A stretch of DNA of 64,000 nt from Brachybacterium epidermidis (GCF_015209585.1 NZ_JADEYR010000002.1:62001-126000); one strand, 5' to 3'; shown: positions 44,527 through 54,495, counted from the stretch's first letter. Numbers and translations are program-made. Notes: generated by a model from the sequence alone, not told the origin.

Positions 44527-45651
44527 TCAGATCCGCATCGGCATGATCAGGTACTTGTACGAGCTGCTGGGGCTGCCCTCGAGAGACTCCTGGCCGGCCA
44601 TGACGGAGGGCTTGATGGAGTCGGTGAAGGTGAGCCGCGCGAACTCGGTGCCCAGGGCGCTCAGACCGTCCAGCAGGAAGCCGGAGTTGTATCCGACCAC
44701 CAGGTCCTCGCCGTCCAGCTGCGCCTCGAGCACCTCACTGGCCTGGGCGTCGTCACCGGCGCCGGCCTCCAGAGCCACCTGACCCTCGGTGAAGGAGAGC
44801 CGCACGGGAGTGTTGCGCTCGGCCACCAGGGACACGCGCTTGACCGCGTCGATGAGCGGCCCGGTGGCGACCACGGCGGTGATCGGGGTGGAGTCGGGGA
44901 ACAGGCGGCGCACGGGCGGGTAGTCGCCGTCGACCAGGGTGGAGGTGGTGCGGCGGCCGCCGGCCTCGAAGCCGATCAGGTTCGCCGAACCCTCCTGGGA
45001 CAGGGCGATGTCGACCCTGCCCCCGGTTGCCAGGGAACGGGCCACCTCGTGCAGGGTGCGGGCGCGCACCAGGGCGGTCAGCTCGGTGCCGGGACTGGCC
45101 GGGTTCCAGGTGAGCTCGCGCATCGCCAGCCGGTAGCGGTCGGTGGACATCAGCGTCATGGTCTCGCCGGAGATCTCGATCTTCACGCCGGTGAGCAGGG
45201 GGAGGGTGTCGTCCTTGGAGGCGGCCACGGTCACCTGGGAGATCGCCTCGGCGAACACGTCGGCCGGGACGGATCCGGCCACGGGCGGCATGGCCGGCAG
45301 CTGTGGGTACTCCTCGACCGGCAGGGTGGCCAGGGCGAAGCGAGCGCTGCCGCAGCGGACCTGGAGCTTGGTCCCCTCGAGGGCGACGGTGACGTCCTTG
45401 TTGGGCAGGGCCCTCACGATGTCCGAGAGCATCCGGCCCTGCACCAGCACCTCGCCGGGCTGGTCCACCTCGGCGTCGATGGTGATCTGCGCGCTGACCT
45501 CGTAGTCGAAGGTGGACAGCTGCAGCTCACCGCCGGCGTCGGCCACGATCCGCACACCCTGCAGGATGGGCATCGCCGGTCGCACGGGGAGGGTGCGGGT
45601 GGCCCAGGAGACGGCGTCGCCCAGAACGCCGCGGTCGAGGTGGAACTTCAC
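44527..45651 (-). CDS. dnaN: DNA polymerase III sliding clamp (beta subunit)
   Basis: The 374-residue processivity clamp with three repeated clamp domains (starting MKFHLDRGVLGDAVSWATRT) and the usual C-terminus YLIMPMRI. The GTG at 45651 is chosen because AAGGAG lies 9 nt upstream; the longer frame runs into the dnaA-dnaN spacer. It follows dnaA with a 406-bp spacer containing DnaA boxes and precedes recF closely. Confidence 0.96.
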   Translation of the reverse strand: MKFHLDRGVLGDAVSWATRTLPVRPAMPILQGVRIVADAGGELQLSTFDYEVSAQITIDAEVDQPGEVLVQGRMLSDIVRALPNKDVTVALEGTKLQVRCGSARFALATLPVEEYPQLPAMPPVAGSVPADVFAEAISQVTVAASKDDTLPLLTGVKIEISGETMTLMSTDRYRLAMRELTWNPASPGTELTALVRARTLHEVARSLATGGRVDIALSQEGSANLIGFEAGGRRTTSTLVDGDYPPVRRLFPDSTPITAVVATGPLIDAVKRVSLVAERNTPVRLSFTEGQVALEAGAGDDAQASEVLEAQLDGEDLVVGYNSGFLLDGLSALGTEFARLTFTDSIKPSVMAGQESLEGSPSSSYKYLIMPMRI

Positions 45652-46057
45652 CGTTGCCACTCCTTCGGAAGGGTCGTCATTCACGATCGGGACCCAGCGT
45701 ATCCGCTCCGTGACCCTTCCGCCGACACACCGGCTGAGATCCTTGACTTCCCTGGTGCCCGCCCCCGGCGCCCCATCCACATCCCCGTCGAGCACATAAC
45801 TGCAGTCCTCTTCATCACGGCTGTGGATTCCGTGGACAACCACCGTCCTCGCAGGTCATCACCGATGAGCGACAGATGGACGGAGTGTGAATCACACGCG
45901 TTCCGGCGTGGTCGGACTGTGCAGGACGAAGCCCTCACAGCCGATTCCTGTGATTCCGCCATGCACACCATCTCCTGCATGGATGCCAATCCGTCCACAC
46001 CATCCACAGAGTTGTCCACATTGGGGAGGAGCAGGGCCCTCTCCCGCGTGTGATCCC
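45652..46057. promoter_or_regulatory. dnaA-dnaN spacer with DnaA boxes (origin candidate)
   Basis: A perfect box TTGTCCACA lies at 46012-46020, preceded by near matches at 46000-46008 (CCATCCACA) and 45991-45999 (CCGTCCACA) in the same direction. Two more lie in the other direction at 45831-45839 (TTGTCCACG) and 45822-45830. The spacer also serves as the dnaN promoter region. Few boxes for a complete oriC, but the position is the classical one. No protein gene is seen. Confidence 0.6.
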
Positions 46058-47752
46058 TCAGTGCCGGGAGCTGGAATTGGAGCTCTTGATCCGTGCCGTC
46101 AGCTCCGTGACCTGGTTGAAGATCGCGCGGCGCTCCTTCATCAGCTCGCTGATCTTCTTGTTGGCGTGCATCACGGTAGTGTGGTCGCGGCCGCCGAACT
46201 CCTCGCCGATGCGGATCAGCGGCATGTCGGTCAGCTCACGGCACAGGTACATCGCGATCTGCCGGGCCGAGACCAGGCGCCGCGAGCGCCCAGTGCCGAT
46301 GATCTCCTCGACCGAAAGACCGAAGTAAGTGGCCGTCTGCGCGATGATCGTGGAGGCGGTGATCTGGGTGCCGTCGTCGTGGCTGAGCAGGTCCTTCAGC
46401 ACGCTCTGGGCGAGTGTGACGTCCATCGGCTGCCGGGACAGGGAGTGCAGCGCCTGGACCCGGATCAGTGCGCCCTCGAGCTCGCGGATGTTGGTGGCGA
46501 TGTGGCTGGCGATGTACTCCAGCACGTCGTGGGGCACCTCGCCGGTGTTCTCCTGGGCCACCTTCTTGCGCAGGATCGCGATGCGGGTCTCCAGATCCGG
46601 AGGCTGGACGTCGGTCATCAGGCCCATCTCGAAGCGCGAGCGCATGCGGTCCTCGAAGCCTCCCAGCTCCTTGGGGGGAAGGTCCGAGGTGATCACGATC
46701 TGCTTGTCCGAGTTGTACAGCGTGTTGAAGGTGTGGAAGAACGCCTCCATCGTCTCCGGTGCGCGCTGAAGGAACTGGATGTCGTCGATCAGCAGGATGT
46801 CTATGTCGCGGTAGCGGCGCTGGAACTCCTGGGCCTTGCCGAACTGGCCGGACTGCACGGAGTTGATGAAGTCGTTGGTGAACTCCTCGGAGTTCACGTA
46901 CCGCACCACGATCTCCGGGTACAGGCTCTGGGCGTAGTGGCCCACGGCGTGCAGGAGGTGGGTCTTGCCCAGGCCGGAGCCGCCGTAGATGAACAGCGGG
47001 TTGTATGCCTTGGCGGGGGTCTCGGCCACGGCCGAGCAGGCTGCCTGCGCGAAACGGTTCGAGGAGCCGATCACGAAGGTGTCGAAGGTGTACTTGCCGT
47101 TCAGGCGCGAATCGCCCACCAGCGTGGTCTCGGCGAGCGGGGCCCGCGGTGCCGGCGCCGGGGAATCCGCGGTGGGAGGGGACCACAGGGATCGGCTACC
47201 GGCAGGGGAGGTGCTGCTAATGGGCCGGGCCGAGTTCGGGCCCCACTGGGCCGGCGGGGTCGAGGAGTGCGCGGCGGTGGCCGACGGGGCGATGCTGCCT
47301 GTGCCACCTGCGGTCCCTGACCGGTCACCGCTGCCTGCACGGGTGAATCCACCGTCGGAGGGGCCGATGTGGACATCCTCCGCAGAACCATCCACAGAGT
47401 TGTCCACAGAGTGTGCACCGGCGCTGGTGGGACGGGAGATCACCGCACCGGCGGGGGCGGGATCCTCGTCGTCCCCCTCCAGCAGCAGGGACTCGTCCAC
47501 GGTCACCGCGAAGCGCATCTCGCGCTGGGCGGCCTCGCTGAGCGCACTCTTGAGGGAGTCCACGATCCGGTGCTCGAACAGCTCCTTCGCAGAGGTGGAG
47601 GGGGCTGCCAGCAGGGCGGTGTCCGCCACCACGGCCATCAGTCGGGACAGGGTGAGCAGGGCCATCACCCGGGGGGACACGGTCTCGTCACGGCGCAGGA
47701 TCTGAAGGGTGCGGTCCCAGATCACCTCGACGTCGATCCGCGTGTCATTCAT
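46058..47752 (-). CDS. dnaA: Chromosomal replication initiator DnaA
   Basis: A 564-residue AAA+ initiator. Domain I spans about residues 1-95, domain II is a long Ser/Gly/Pro-rich linker (about 100-240), domain III has Walker [15 protein letters not shown] and Walker [12 protein letters not shown], and domain IV ends with the DnaA signature [15 protein letters not shown]. The ATG at 47752 is preferred over 47758 because GGAG then sits 6 nt upstream. The domain II coding region contains a DnaA double box. Confidence 0.97.
   Translation of the reverse strand: MNDTRIDVEVIWDRTLQILRRDETVSPRVMALLTLSRLMAVVADTALLAAPSTSAKELFEHRIVDSLKSALSEAAQREMRFAVTVDESLLLEGDDEDPAPAGAVISRPTSAGAHSVDNSVDGSAEDVHIGPSDGGFTRAGSGDRSGTAGGTGSIAPSATAAHSSTPPAQWGPNSARPISSTSPAGSRSLWSPPTADSPAPAPRAPLAETTLVGDSRLNGKYTFDTFVIGSSNRFAQAACSAVAETPAKAYNPLFIYGGSGLGKTHLLHAVGHYAQSLYPEIVVRYVNSEEFTNDFINSVQSGQFGKAQEFQRRYRDIDILLIDDIQFLQRAPETMEAFFHTFNTLYNSDKQIVITSDLPPKELGGFEDRMRSRFEMGLMTDVQPPDLETRIAILRKKVAQENTGEVPHDVLEYIASHIATNIRELEGALIRVQALHSLSRQPMDVTLAQSVLKDLLSHDDGTQITASTIIAQTATYFGLSVEEIIGTGRSRRLVSARQIAMYLCRELTDMPLIRIGEEFGGRDHTTVMHANKKISELMKERRAIFNQVTELTARIKSSNSSSRH
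47388..47408 (+). promoter_or_regulatory. DnaA double box inside dnaA
   Basis: CCATCCACA (47388-47396) and TTGTCCACA (47400-47408) are separated by 3 bp. The same 21-bp arrangement, with identical spacer, occurs in the dnaA-dnaN spacer at 46000-46020. It may allow DnaA to act on its own gene. Confidence 0.5.
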
Positions 47753-48184
47753 GATCATCTCCGGTGGAAGGCAGCAGTCCAGGTAGTTTTCCACATGATC
47801 CACAATCGTGTGGATCGCTGGTGTGGATGTGTGGGGCGTCGGGTGGCCGCACCTGGTCGGGGCGGGCGGTTCCCGGGATGTGCGTCCCCTCACCGCCGTC
47901 CGCTACCGCCGTGGAGACGCCCGTGGGCATACGGCGCGCAGTGAGAAACCGGCCACACCGGCGCTCACCTGCGCCTCAGCCGTTGACCCCTCGACGCCCC
48001 GCCCCTAGGATCGTGCAGTCAGCGCTGCGAGCCGACCTGTAGACGTCACCGGGACGTCGTCCTGGTCGGTCCGGTCACCCGGCAGCCGCTCCGTCATCCG
48101 CGCGAGCGCCCGATCAGCCCGTCCGCGCAGCAGACCACATGCCACCGCGAGGGGCACGTCCGTGCCCATGATCGAGGAGAACCG
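47753..48184. promoter_or_regulatory. dnaA-rpmH spacer with a cluster of DnaA-box-like sites
   Basis: Four DnaA-box-like 9-mers lie within 44 bp: TTTTCCACA (47787-47795), TGATCCACA (47796-47804), and on the other strand CGATCCACA (47809-47817) and ACATCCACA (47822-47830). They lie just upstream of dnaA and could autoregulate it or contribute to origin function. The rpmH promoter is on the right side. No protein gene is seen. Confidence 0.55.
47983..48011 (+). promoter_or_regulatory. rpmH: rpmH operon promoter
   Basis: TTGACC (47983-47988), a 17-bp spacer and TAGGAT (48006-48011) form a good housekeeping promoter. The 5' untranslated region before rpmH would be about 165 nt. Confidence 0.65.
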
Positions 48185-48322
48185 ATGAGCAAGCGCACCT
48201 TCCAGCCGAACAACCGTCGTCGCGCCAAGAAGCACGGCTTCCGCGCCCGCATGCGCACTCGCGCAGGCCGCGCCATCGTCAACGCGCGTCGCGCCCGGGG
48301 CCGCAGCGAACTGTCGGCCTGA
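48185..48322 (+). CDS. rpmH: 50S ribosomal protein L34
   Basis: A 45-residue basic ribosomal protein, too short for usual gene cut-offs. The sequence [20 protein letters not shown] and the ending [13 protein letters not shown] are typical of actinobacterial L34. ATG start with GAGGAG upstream (about 48175). First gene of the rpmH-rnpA-yidD-yidC-jag-rsmG-parA-parB series, divergent from dnaA. Confidence 0.97.
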   Translation: MSKRTFQPNNRRRAKKHGFRARMRTRAGRAIVNARRARGRSELSA

Positions 48323-48348
48323 GGCCGCAGGCCGGCAGCGTCGGGACC

Positions 48349-48726
48349 GTGACCCCCTGGTCCCGTCACCGGCTCCGCACCGGCGACGACTTCCGCGCCG
48401 TCACCCGCCGTGGCGTGCGCAGCGCCCGATCCCACGTGGTCGTGCATCTGGCCCTCCTGCCGGAGGGGCCGGAGGCACCCCGCGTGGGATTCGTCGTGTC
48501 CAAGAAGATCGGCAACGCCGTGGTGCGCAACCGCGTGACCCGTCGGATGCGGGAGATCATCCGGCCGCTGCTGGCGCAGCTGCCCCCGACCGCCGCCGTG
48601 GTGGTGCGCGCCCTGCCGGGCATCGATGCGCTGGCCTTCGACCAGCTCGAGGCGGATCTGGCCGGTGCGCTCGATTCAGCCACCCGCAAGCTCTCCCGGC
48701 GCTCCGCTGGAGAGGCGGCGCTCTGA
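48349..48726 (+). CDS. rnpA: Ribonuclease P protein component
   Basis: The 125-residue protein subunit of RNase P, which helps the RNA subunit process tRNA 5' ends. The conserved core [20 protein letters not shown] with its following [11 protein letters not shown] is clear. GTG start at 48349, 26 bp after rpmH. Its stop overlaps the yidD start (TGATG). Confidence 0.93.
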   Translation: MTPWSRHRLRTGDDFRAVTRRGVRSARSHVVVHLALLPEGPEAPRVGFVVSKKIGNAVVRNRVTRRMREIIRPLLAQLPPTAAVVVRALPGIDALAFDQLEADLAGALDSATRKLSRRSAGEAAL

Positions 48727-49016
48727 TGGGCACTTCAATGCGCACCGTGAGGCACCTGCCGCGCCGCCTGCTGGCACTGCCGGTGCGGGCCTACCAGGTG
48801 GGAATCTCGCCGTACACGCCGCCGGCCTGCCGCTTCTACCCCGTCTGCTCCCAGTACGGCATGGACGCCCTGCGCGTCCATGGCGCCGTGAAGGGGACCC
48901 TGCTCACCGCGTGGCGCATCCTGCGCTGCAACCCGCTCACCCGCGGCGGCCCCGATCCGGTTCCCGCCCCGGGGATGTGGACCAATCCACGTCGACTGCG
49001 GAGACCGGCCCGCTAG
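48726..49016 (+). CDS. yidD: Membrane protein insertion efficiency factor YidD
   Basis: A 96-residue membrane-associated protein that helps YidC insertion. Conserved features are [20 protein letters not shown], then [12 protein letters not shown] and [19 protein letters not shown] start overlapping the rnpA stop. Confidence 0.93.
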   Translation: MGTSMRTVRHLPRRLLALPVRAYQVGISPYTPPACRFYPVCSQYGMDALRVHGAVKGTLLTAWRILRCNPLTRGGPDPVPAPGMWTNPRRLRRPAR

Positions 49017-49102
49017 GGCCTACCCTTGTCCAGAACCCCGACCCACAGCCGTCACATCGCATGGACGTCATGCGCATCCGGGCGGCAGGAAGAACCAGGC
49101 CG

Positions 49103-50209
49103 ATGAACCCTCTGTATCCCATCGAATGGGCCGTGGCATGGATCATGGTGCAGTTCCACAGGCTGCTGTCCGTGTTCATGGACCCCGACTCCGGCTGGAC
49201 CTGGGCGCTGTCGATCGTGGGCCTCACCGTGGTGATCAGGACCCTGATCATCCCGCTGTTCGTACGTCAGATCCGGGCCTCCCGGGCGATGCAGATGGTC
49301 AGCCCCGAGCTGCAGGCCGTGCAGAAGAAGTACAAGGGCAAGACGGACCCGGAGTCCCGCCAGGCGATGGCGCAGGAGACCATGGCCATCTACAAGGAGG
49401 CCGGCGCCAGCCCGTTCTCCTCGTGCCTGCCGATCCTGCTGCAGATGCCGATCTTCTTCGCGCTGTTCCGGGTGCTGTTCACCAAGCTGCCCCAGGCCGC
49501 CGGGGGTGAGGGCTTCGGCCCGCTCACCCCGGAACTGGCCCACAGCGCCTACACCGGTACCTTCCTCGGCAACGTCACCATCGCCGACAGCTTCCTGCAG
49601 TCCGGCGCCGGCGGTCTGACCACCAAGCTCGTCTCCGGCATCATCATCGCTCTCATGTGCGCGGTCACCTTCATCACCCAGAAGGAGCTGACCATGCGCA
49701 ACATGCCCAAGGCAGCCCTCGAGGGGCCGATGGCCAGCACGCAGAAGATGATGCTGTACATGCTCCCGTTCATCTACGTGATCACGGGACCGGGCATGCC
49801 GATCGGTGTGCTCATCTACTGGCTCACCACCAACGTGTGGACCTTCGTCCAGCAGTACATCGTCATCCGCGCGACCCCCACCCCGGGCTCCGATGCGGAG
49901 AAGCAGCGCCAGGCCCGCATCAACGCCAAGCGCGAGAAGAAGGGCCTGGAGCCCCTGGACTTCACGCCGAAGAAGAAGGTCGTGGAGGAGCCCGAGGAGG
50001 CTGCCCCCATCCGCGTGCAGCCCAAGAAGAACAAGAGCCTCAGTGATCAGGAGAAGCTGGCGCAGGCCCGCGCCGCCCGCGCCAAGGCGCAGGAGCAGCG
50101 CCGGGCTGCCCAGCAGGCCCGCGCCGCCCAGGAGAAGCCCGCGCCGTCCACCTCGCCCCTGAACAAGGGATCCAAGGGCTCCAAGAAGGGCTCCAAGCGC
50201 CACAAGTGA
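49103..50209 (+). CDS. yidC: Membrane protein insertase YidC
   Basis: A 368-residue Oxa1/YidC insertase. The five-segment core is visible: WALSIVGLTVVIRTLIIPLF with its conserved Arg in the groove, SPFSSCLPILLQMPIFFALF, IIIALMCAVTFITQKELTM, and MLPFIYVITGPGMPIGVLIY. The C-terminal 100 residues are Lys/Arg/Ala/Gln-rich and cytoplasmic, suited to ribosome contact. The ATG at 49103 gives the normal N-terminus; ATG at 49069 in frame is an alternative. Confidence 0.95.
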   Translation: MNPLYPIEWAVAWIMVQFHRLLSVFMDPDSGWTWALSIVGLTVVIRTLIIPLFVRQIRASRAMQMVSPELQAVQKKYKGKTDPESRQAMAQETMAIYKEAGASPFSSCLPILLQMPIFFALFRVLFTKLPQAAGGEGFGPLTPELAHSAYTGTFLGNVTIADSFLQSGAGGLTTKLVSGIIIALMCAVTFITQKELTMRNMPKAALEGPMASTQKMMLYMLPFIYVITGPGMPIGVLIYWLTTNVWTFVQQYIVIRATPTPGSDAEKQRQARINAKREKKGLEPLDFTPKKKVVEEPEEAAPIRVQPKKNKSLSDQEKLAQARAARAKAQEQRRAAQQARAAQEKPAPSTSPLNKGSKGSKKGSKRHK

Positions 50210-50278
50210 CCGTGTCCGAGGGGAGCACTGCTGCTCCCGGGACATCCTTTTTCCCGCAGCATTCCAGGAGGACCACCG

Positions 50279-51010
50279 ATGAACGACACCACCCCGCAGC
50301 CCCCCTCGGGCGAGGGCGGCCACGCAGGCGCCGCCGCTGACCGCACCACCCCGGATCCCACCGCGATGGATGCCGAGATCATCACCCTCGAGGAGCAGGG
50401 CGAGGCCGCCCAGGCCGCCGGCACCCCAGAGCCCGCCCGCTCCGCTGAGGCTGTCGCATCCACCGGTGATGCATCTTTCGCCGCCGACCAGGAGGCCCTG
50501 GCAGGTGCTCCGGCTGCCGAGGACTCCGGTGAGTCCCGCCAGGAGCGTCTGAAGCGCCTGGAGGAGGAGGGCGACATCGCCGCCGACTACCTCGAGGAGC
50601 TGCTGGACATCGCCGATCTCGACGGCGACATCGACATCGACGTGGACGGCGACCGTGCCTCCGTGGAGATCCGCGGGGCCGAGAAGCTGAAGCGCATGAA
50701 CGAGCCGCGCGGCGAGCTGCTGGACGCCCTGCAGGAGCTCACTCGACTGGCCGTGCAGACCCGCACCGGCGACCGCTCCCGCCTGATGCTGGACATCTGC
50801 GGCTTCCGGGCCCAGCACAAGGAGTCCCTGGAGGATCTCGCCGCCGATGCCGTCGCGCAGGCGAAGTCCGGGGGCTCCCCGGTGCCGCTGCGCCCCATGA
50901 ACCCCTTCGAGCGCAAGGTCGTCCACGACGTCGCCAAGCGCGAGGGACTGCGCTCGGAGTCCGACGGTGATGGCAAGGACCGTCACGTCGTGATCTACCC
51001 GGCGTCCTGA
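50279..51010 (+). CDS. jag: Jag/KhpB-type RNA-binding protein
   Basis: A 243-residue protein with a KH domain and a C-terminal R3H domain (LRPMNPFERKVVHDVAKREG). The first 85 residues are an acidic Ala/Glu-rich disordered leader in place of the usual Jag-N domain. It binds RNA and is linked to cell division and envelope control in Gram-positives. ATG start with AGGAGG 7 nt upstream. Usual place between yidC and rsmG. Confidence 0.9.
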   Translation: MNDTTPQPPSGEGGHAGAAADRTTPDPTAMDAEIITLEEQGEAAQAAGTPEPARSAEAVASTGDASFAADQEALAGAPAAEDSGESRQERLKRLEEEGDIAADYLEELLDIADLDGDIDIDVDGDRASVEIRGAEKLKRMNEPRGELLDALQELTRLAVQTRTGDRSRLMLDICGFRAQHKESLEDLAADAVAQAKSGGSPVPLRPMNPFERKVVHDVAKREGLRSESDGDGKDRHVVIYPAS

Positions 51011-51018
51011 GGTCCCGG

Positions 51019-51711
51019 ATGGCCCCCTCCTCCACCGTTCCCGAGCAGCTGCGCGGCCCGGCCGAGCGGCTCTTCGGCGACCGTCTCGACCTGGCCGAGC
51101 GCTTCACCGGGATGCTCGCCGAGCAGGGCCCCGAGCGGGGTCTCATCGGTCCGCGCGAGGTGGATCGGCTGTGGGAGCGGCACGTCCTGAACTGCGCCCT
51201 GCTGGCCGACGCGATCGACGAGGTGGGCGCGACTGACCGGCCCGTCGGCACCCTGGCCGACGTCGGCTCCGGTGCAGGACTGCCGGGCATCGTGATCGCG
51301 ATCGCGCGGCCCGGGCTGCGCGTCACCCTGATCGAGACCATGCAGCGTCGCACCACCTGGCTCGACGAGGTGAACGCGGAACTGGGCCTGGGCATCGAGG
51401 TGGTGCGCGCCCGTGCCGAGGAGCTGCACGGCGAGCGTGACTTCGATCTGGTCACCGCGCGCGCCGTGGCCGCGCTGGACAAACTGGCCAAGTGGACCCT
51501 GCCCCTGGTGACCGCGGGCGGCACGCTGCTGGCCATGAAGGGCGGCTCCGCGGCGGAGGAGATCGACAAGGCCGCCCCGGTGCTGCGCCGTCTGGGCGGG
51601 ACCGATGCCCGCATCGAGCGGTACGGGGACGGCGAGGTGGAGGTTCCCACTACAGTGGTCCACGTGCTCCGCACCCCCCAGGCGACCAGGAAGGGAGGCC
51701 GACGTGGCTGA
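51019..51711 (+). CDS. rsmG: 16S rRNA (guanine-N7) methyltransferase RsmG
   Basis: A 230-residue SAM-dependent methyltransferase modifying 16S rRNA G527. Conserved blocks are GLIGPREVDRLWERHVLNC, the SAM motif ADVGSGAGLPGIVIAI and VTARAVAALDKLAKW. Start at an ATG 8 bp after jag. The end overlaps the parA start by 8 bp. Loss-of-function changes in this gene give low-level streptomycin resistance in other bacteria; none is seen here. Confidence 0.94.
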   Translation: MAPSSTVPEQLRGPAERLFGDRLDLAERFTGMLAEQGPERGLIGPREVDRLWERHVLNCALLADAIDEVGATDRPVGTLADVGSGAGLPGIVIAIARPGLRVTLIETMQRRTTWLDEVNAELGLGIEVVRARAEELHGERDFDLVTARAVAALDKLAKWTLPLVTAGGTLLAMKGGSAAEEIDKAAPVLRRLGGTDARIERYGDGEVEVPTTVVHVLRTPQATRKGGRRG

Positions 51712-52627
51712 TCAGCGCGAGGACTCCGCGCCCGCAGGCGGCGGTCTGGACGACACTCCGCTGATGCGCGAACTGGCCCGTGACCATGCTCGACGCCGCG
51801 AGCTGGAAGGGCTCGAGTTCGCTGCTCCGGAGGCCACCCGTGTGATCACGGTGGCCAACCAGAAGGGCGGGGTGGGCAAGACCTCCACCACCGTGAACGT
51901 GGCGGCCGCCCTGGCCATGGGTGGGCTGGACGTGCTGGTGGTGGACGTGGACCCGCAGGGCAATGCCTCCACGGCCCTGGGCATCGACCACCACGCGGAC
52001 GTGCCCAGCATGTACGAGGTGCTGGTGGAGTCCACCCCCATGCAAGAGGTGATCCAGCCGGTCCCCGAGATGGAGGGGCTGCTGTGCGCGCCCGCGACCA
52101 TCAACCTCTCCGGTGCCGAGATCGAGCTGGTCTCGATGGTGGCCCGGGAGAACCGGCTGCGCGGCGCCATCCGCGATCTGCTGGCCGAGCGCGAATCGGC
52201 CGGCCTCCCGCGCCTGGACTACGTGCTGGTGGACTGCCCGCCCTCCCTGGGCCTGCTGACCGTGAACGCCCTGGTCGCGGCCCGAGAGGTGCTGATCCCG
52301 ATCCAGGCCGAGTACTACGCGCTCGAGGGCCTCACCCTGCTGCTGAACAACATCGAGCTGCTGCGCCAGCACCTGAACCCGGAGCTGGTGGTCTCCTCGA
52401 TCCTGCTGACGATGTACGACGCCCGTACCAGACTGGCCGCCCAGGTGGCCCAGGACGTGCGCGACCACTTCCCGGAGCAGACCTTCTCCACCACCATCCC
52501 GCGCTCGGTCCGGATCTCCGAGGCCCCCAGCTACGGGCAGACGGTCCTGACCTACGACCCGGGGTCGAGCGGCGCCCTCGCGTACCGCGCCGCAGCCCAC
52601 GAACTCACCATTCGCCCAGCCCCCTGA
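51704..52627 (+). CDS. parA: Chromosome partitioning ATPase ParA
   Basis: A 307-residue deviant Walker ATPase that moves ParB-parS complexes. Motifs are the deviant Walker A NQKGGVGKTSTT, VVDVDPQGNASTALG and YVLVDCPPSLGLLT. The GTG at 51704, with AAGGGAGG 5 nt upstream, is chosen over the longer upstream frame. It overlaps rsmG by 8 bp and is followed by parB after 86 bp. Confidence 0.95.
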   Translation: MADQREDSAPAGGGLDDTPLMRELARDHARRRELEGLEFAAPEATRVITVANQKGGVGKTSTTVNVAAALAMGGLDVLVVDVDPQGNASTALGIDHHADVPSMYEVLVESTPMQEVIQPVPEMEGLLCAPATINLSGAEIELVSMVARENRLRGAIRDLLAERESAGLPRLDYVLVDCPPSLGLLTVNALVAAREVLIPIQAEYYALEGLTLLLNNIELLRQHLNPELVVSSILLTMYDARTRLAAQVAQDVRDHFPEQTFSTTIPRSVRISEAPSYGQTVLTYDPGSSGALAYRAAAHELTIRPAP

Positions 52628-52713
52628 CCCCCCGATCCGCCGATGGCGACGACGCCCCCAGCGGAACGGTTCCCCTGCTCTCGGTGGACGACCCACCCGG
52701 AAGGACGACGCAC

Positions 52714-54495
52714 ATGACGCAGAAGCGCGGACTCGGTCGAGGCCTCGGCGCACTGATCCCGGGCGCCGGCACCGCACCTGCACCCGGCCAGGATCTGCGC
52801 ACCCGTTCGCACCCGCGCACCTCGCCGGAGGCCGGGGAGAAGGGCTCCTCGACCAGGCCGGTGGACATGTTCTTCTCCGGTGAACCGGTGCACTCGGACT
52901 CCGACCGGCCCCAGCGCGAACGCGCAGCCAAGCAGGATCTCGCCGGAGACATGGCGCGCGCCGCCGCGGAGCGCCGCGGGCGCGGCGCCGGAGGTACGGC
53001 GACCAGCAGGAGCACCTCGTCACCCGCGCGAAGGACCCGCACCGCGAAATCCTCCCCCGCGGGCGCATCCGCTGGGTCAGGTGCCACCGAGTCCGAGTCC
53101 TCCAAGGACGGATCCTCGAGGCAGGGAACCGCCACGAAGAGTGCGTCGAAGGCGGGGACGTCGAAAGGGGGGGCATCGAAGGCGGGGACCTCCAAGGCCG
53201 GTGCATCGAAGTCCCGCCGTGACACCACGTCCACTGCTGGACAGAAGGGCACCTCCTCGTCCCGGGCCACGACGTCCACCACGACGAAGCCCGGTCGTTC
53301 CACCTCCCCCAAGCCCGCCGATCCCGCAGGCACGCAGCAGGCGCCCGCTGCAGAAGCGCCCTCGGAGGAGACTCCTGCAGTGGCGAGCCCCTCCGCTGCG
53401 ACCGAACCTGCGCAGTCCGGCTCCGCCGATGCCGCACCGGTCGAGGCTTCTGCACCGGTCGCTCCCTCCCCGATCGCTGCCGCGCCGGTGGAGGAGGATT
53501 CCACCGTGTCCGAGACTCCTGGCGAGAGCCCCGCGGTCGACGTCGAGGAGGTCCAGAGCACCCCGGTGTCCGTGCCGCGGGACACGAGCTCGGTGACCGA
53601 GACCGCGGAGCCCGATACCGCATCCAAGGACGATGAGGACGCGGACCTGGTGCCCGTGCCGGGCGCGGAGTTCGCCGAGGTCCCGATCCATGAGATCCGC
53701 GAGAACCCGCGCAACCCCCGCACCATGTTCGACGAGGATGAGCTCGACGAGCTCGCCGAGTCGCTCCAGCAGGTCGGTGTGCTGCAGCCCGTGGTGGTGC
53801 GGCCGATCTCCGTCACGGAGGATGGTGAGTCCTTCGAGCTGGTCATGGGCGAGCGCCGTTGGCGTGCAGCTCGGCGTGCCGGCCTTGATCGGATCCCGGC
53901 GATCATCCGTGAGACCAGGGACGACGACCTCCTGCGCGATGCGCTGCTGGAGAATCTGCACCGATCCCAGCTGAACCCGCTGGAGGAAGCGGCTGCATAT
54001 CAGCAGCTGCTGGAGGACTTCGGCTGCACCCAGGAGGAGCTGGCTGAGCGGATCGGCCGGTCGCGCCCTCAGATCACCAACACTCTTCGCCTGATGCGCT
54101 TGCCCGCTCTTGTGCAGCGACGACTCGCCAGCGGAGCGATCAGCGCTGGCCACGCACGAGCTCTCCTCTCCCTGGATGACCCGTCCCTGATGGAGGAGCT
54201 CGCCCAGCGCATCGTGCAGGAGGGCCTCTCGGTGCGTGCGGTGGAACGCCTGGTGACCCGCGGTGCACAGCCCACGGTCACTCGGACCCCGCGACGCAGC
54301 ACCTACGATCCCCACGTCGTGGACATCACCAGCCGGCTCTCCAATCGTCTGGAGGCTCCCGTTCGCATCGACGTGGGCAAGCGCAAGGGAAAGATCACGC
54401 TGGAGTTCTCCAACATCGAGGATCTCGAGCGTCTGGTGGAACGCATCGGGCTGGAGCTGCCGGCCCAGTTCCACGGGAACGACCAGCGGGTCTGA
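52714..54495 (+). CDS. parB: Chromosome partitioning CTPase ParB with very long disordered linker
   Basis: A 593-residue ParB, far longer than the usual 300-350. The ParA-stimulating N-terminus RGLGRGLGALIPG is followed by about 290 residues of Ser/Thr/Ala/Lys/Pro-rich low-complexity sequence with short SKAGTSK-type repeats. The normal core starts near residue 310: AEVPIHEIRENPRNPR, QVGVLQPVVVRP, the CTP-binding box GERRWRAARRAG, the helix-turn-helix (ELAERIGRSRPQITNTLRLM) and the C-terminal dimer domain. It presumably binds the parS-like sites just downstream. Confidence 0.95.
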   Translation: MTQKRGLGRGLGALIPGAGTAPAPGQDLRTRSHPRTSPEAGEKGSSTRPVDMFFSGEPVHSDSDRPQRERAAKQDLAGDMARAAAERRGRGAGGTATSRSTSSPARRTRTAKSSPAGASAGSGATESESSKDGSSRQGTATKSASKAGTSKGGASKAGTSKAGASKSRRDTTSTAGQKGTSSSRATTSTTTKPGRSTSPKPADPAGTQQAPAAEAPSEETPAVASPSAATEPAQSGSADAAPVEASAPVAPSPIAAAPVEEDSTVSETPGESPAVDVEEVQSTPVSVPRDTSSVTETAEPDTASKDDEDADLVPVPGAEFAEVPIHEIRENPRNPRTMFDEDELDELAESLQQVGVLQPVVVRPISVTEDGESFELVMGERRWRAARRAGLDRIPAIIRETRDDDLLRDALLENLHRSQLNPLEEAAAYQQLLEDFGCTQEELAERIGRSRPQITNTLRLMRLPALVQRRLASGAISAGHARALLSLDDPSLMEELAQRIVQEGLSVRAVERLVTRGAQPTVTRTPRRSTYDPHVVDITSRLSNRLEAPVRIDVGKRKGKITLEFSNIEDLERLVERIGLELPAQFHGNDQRV

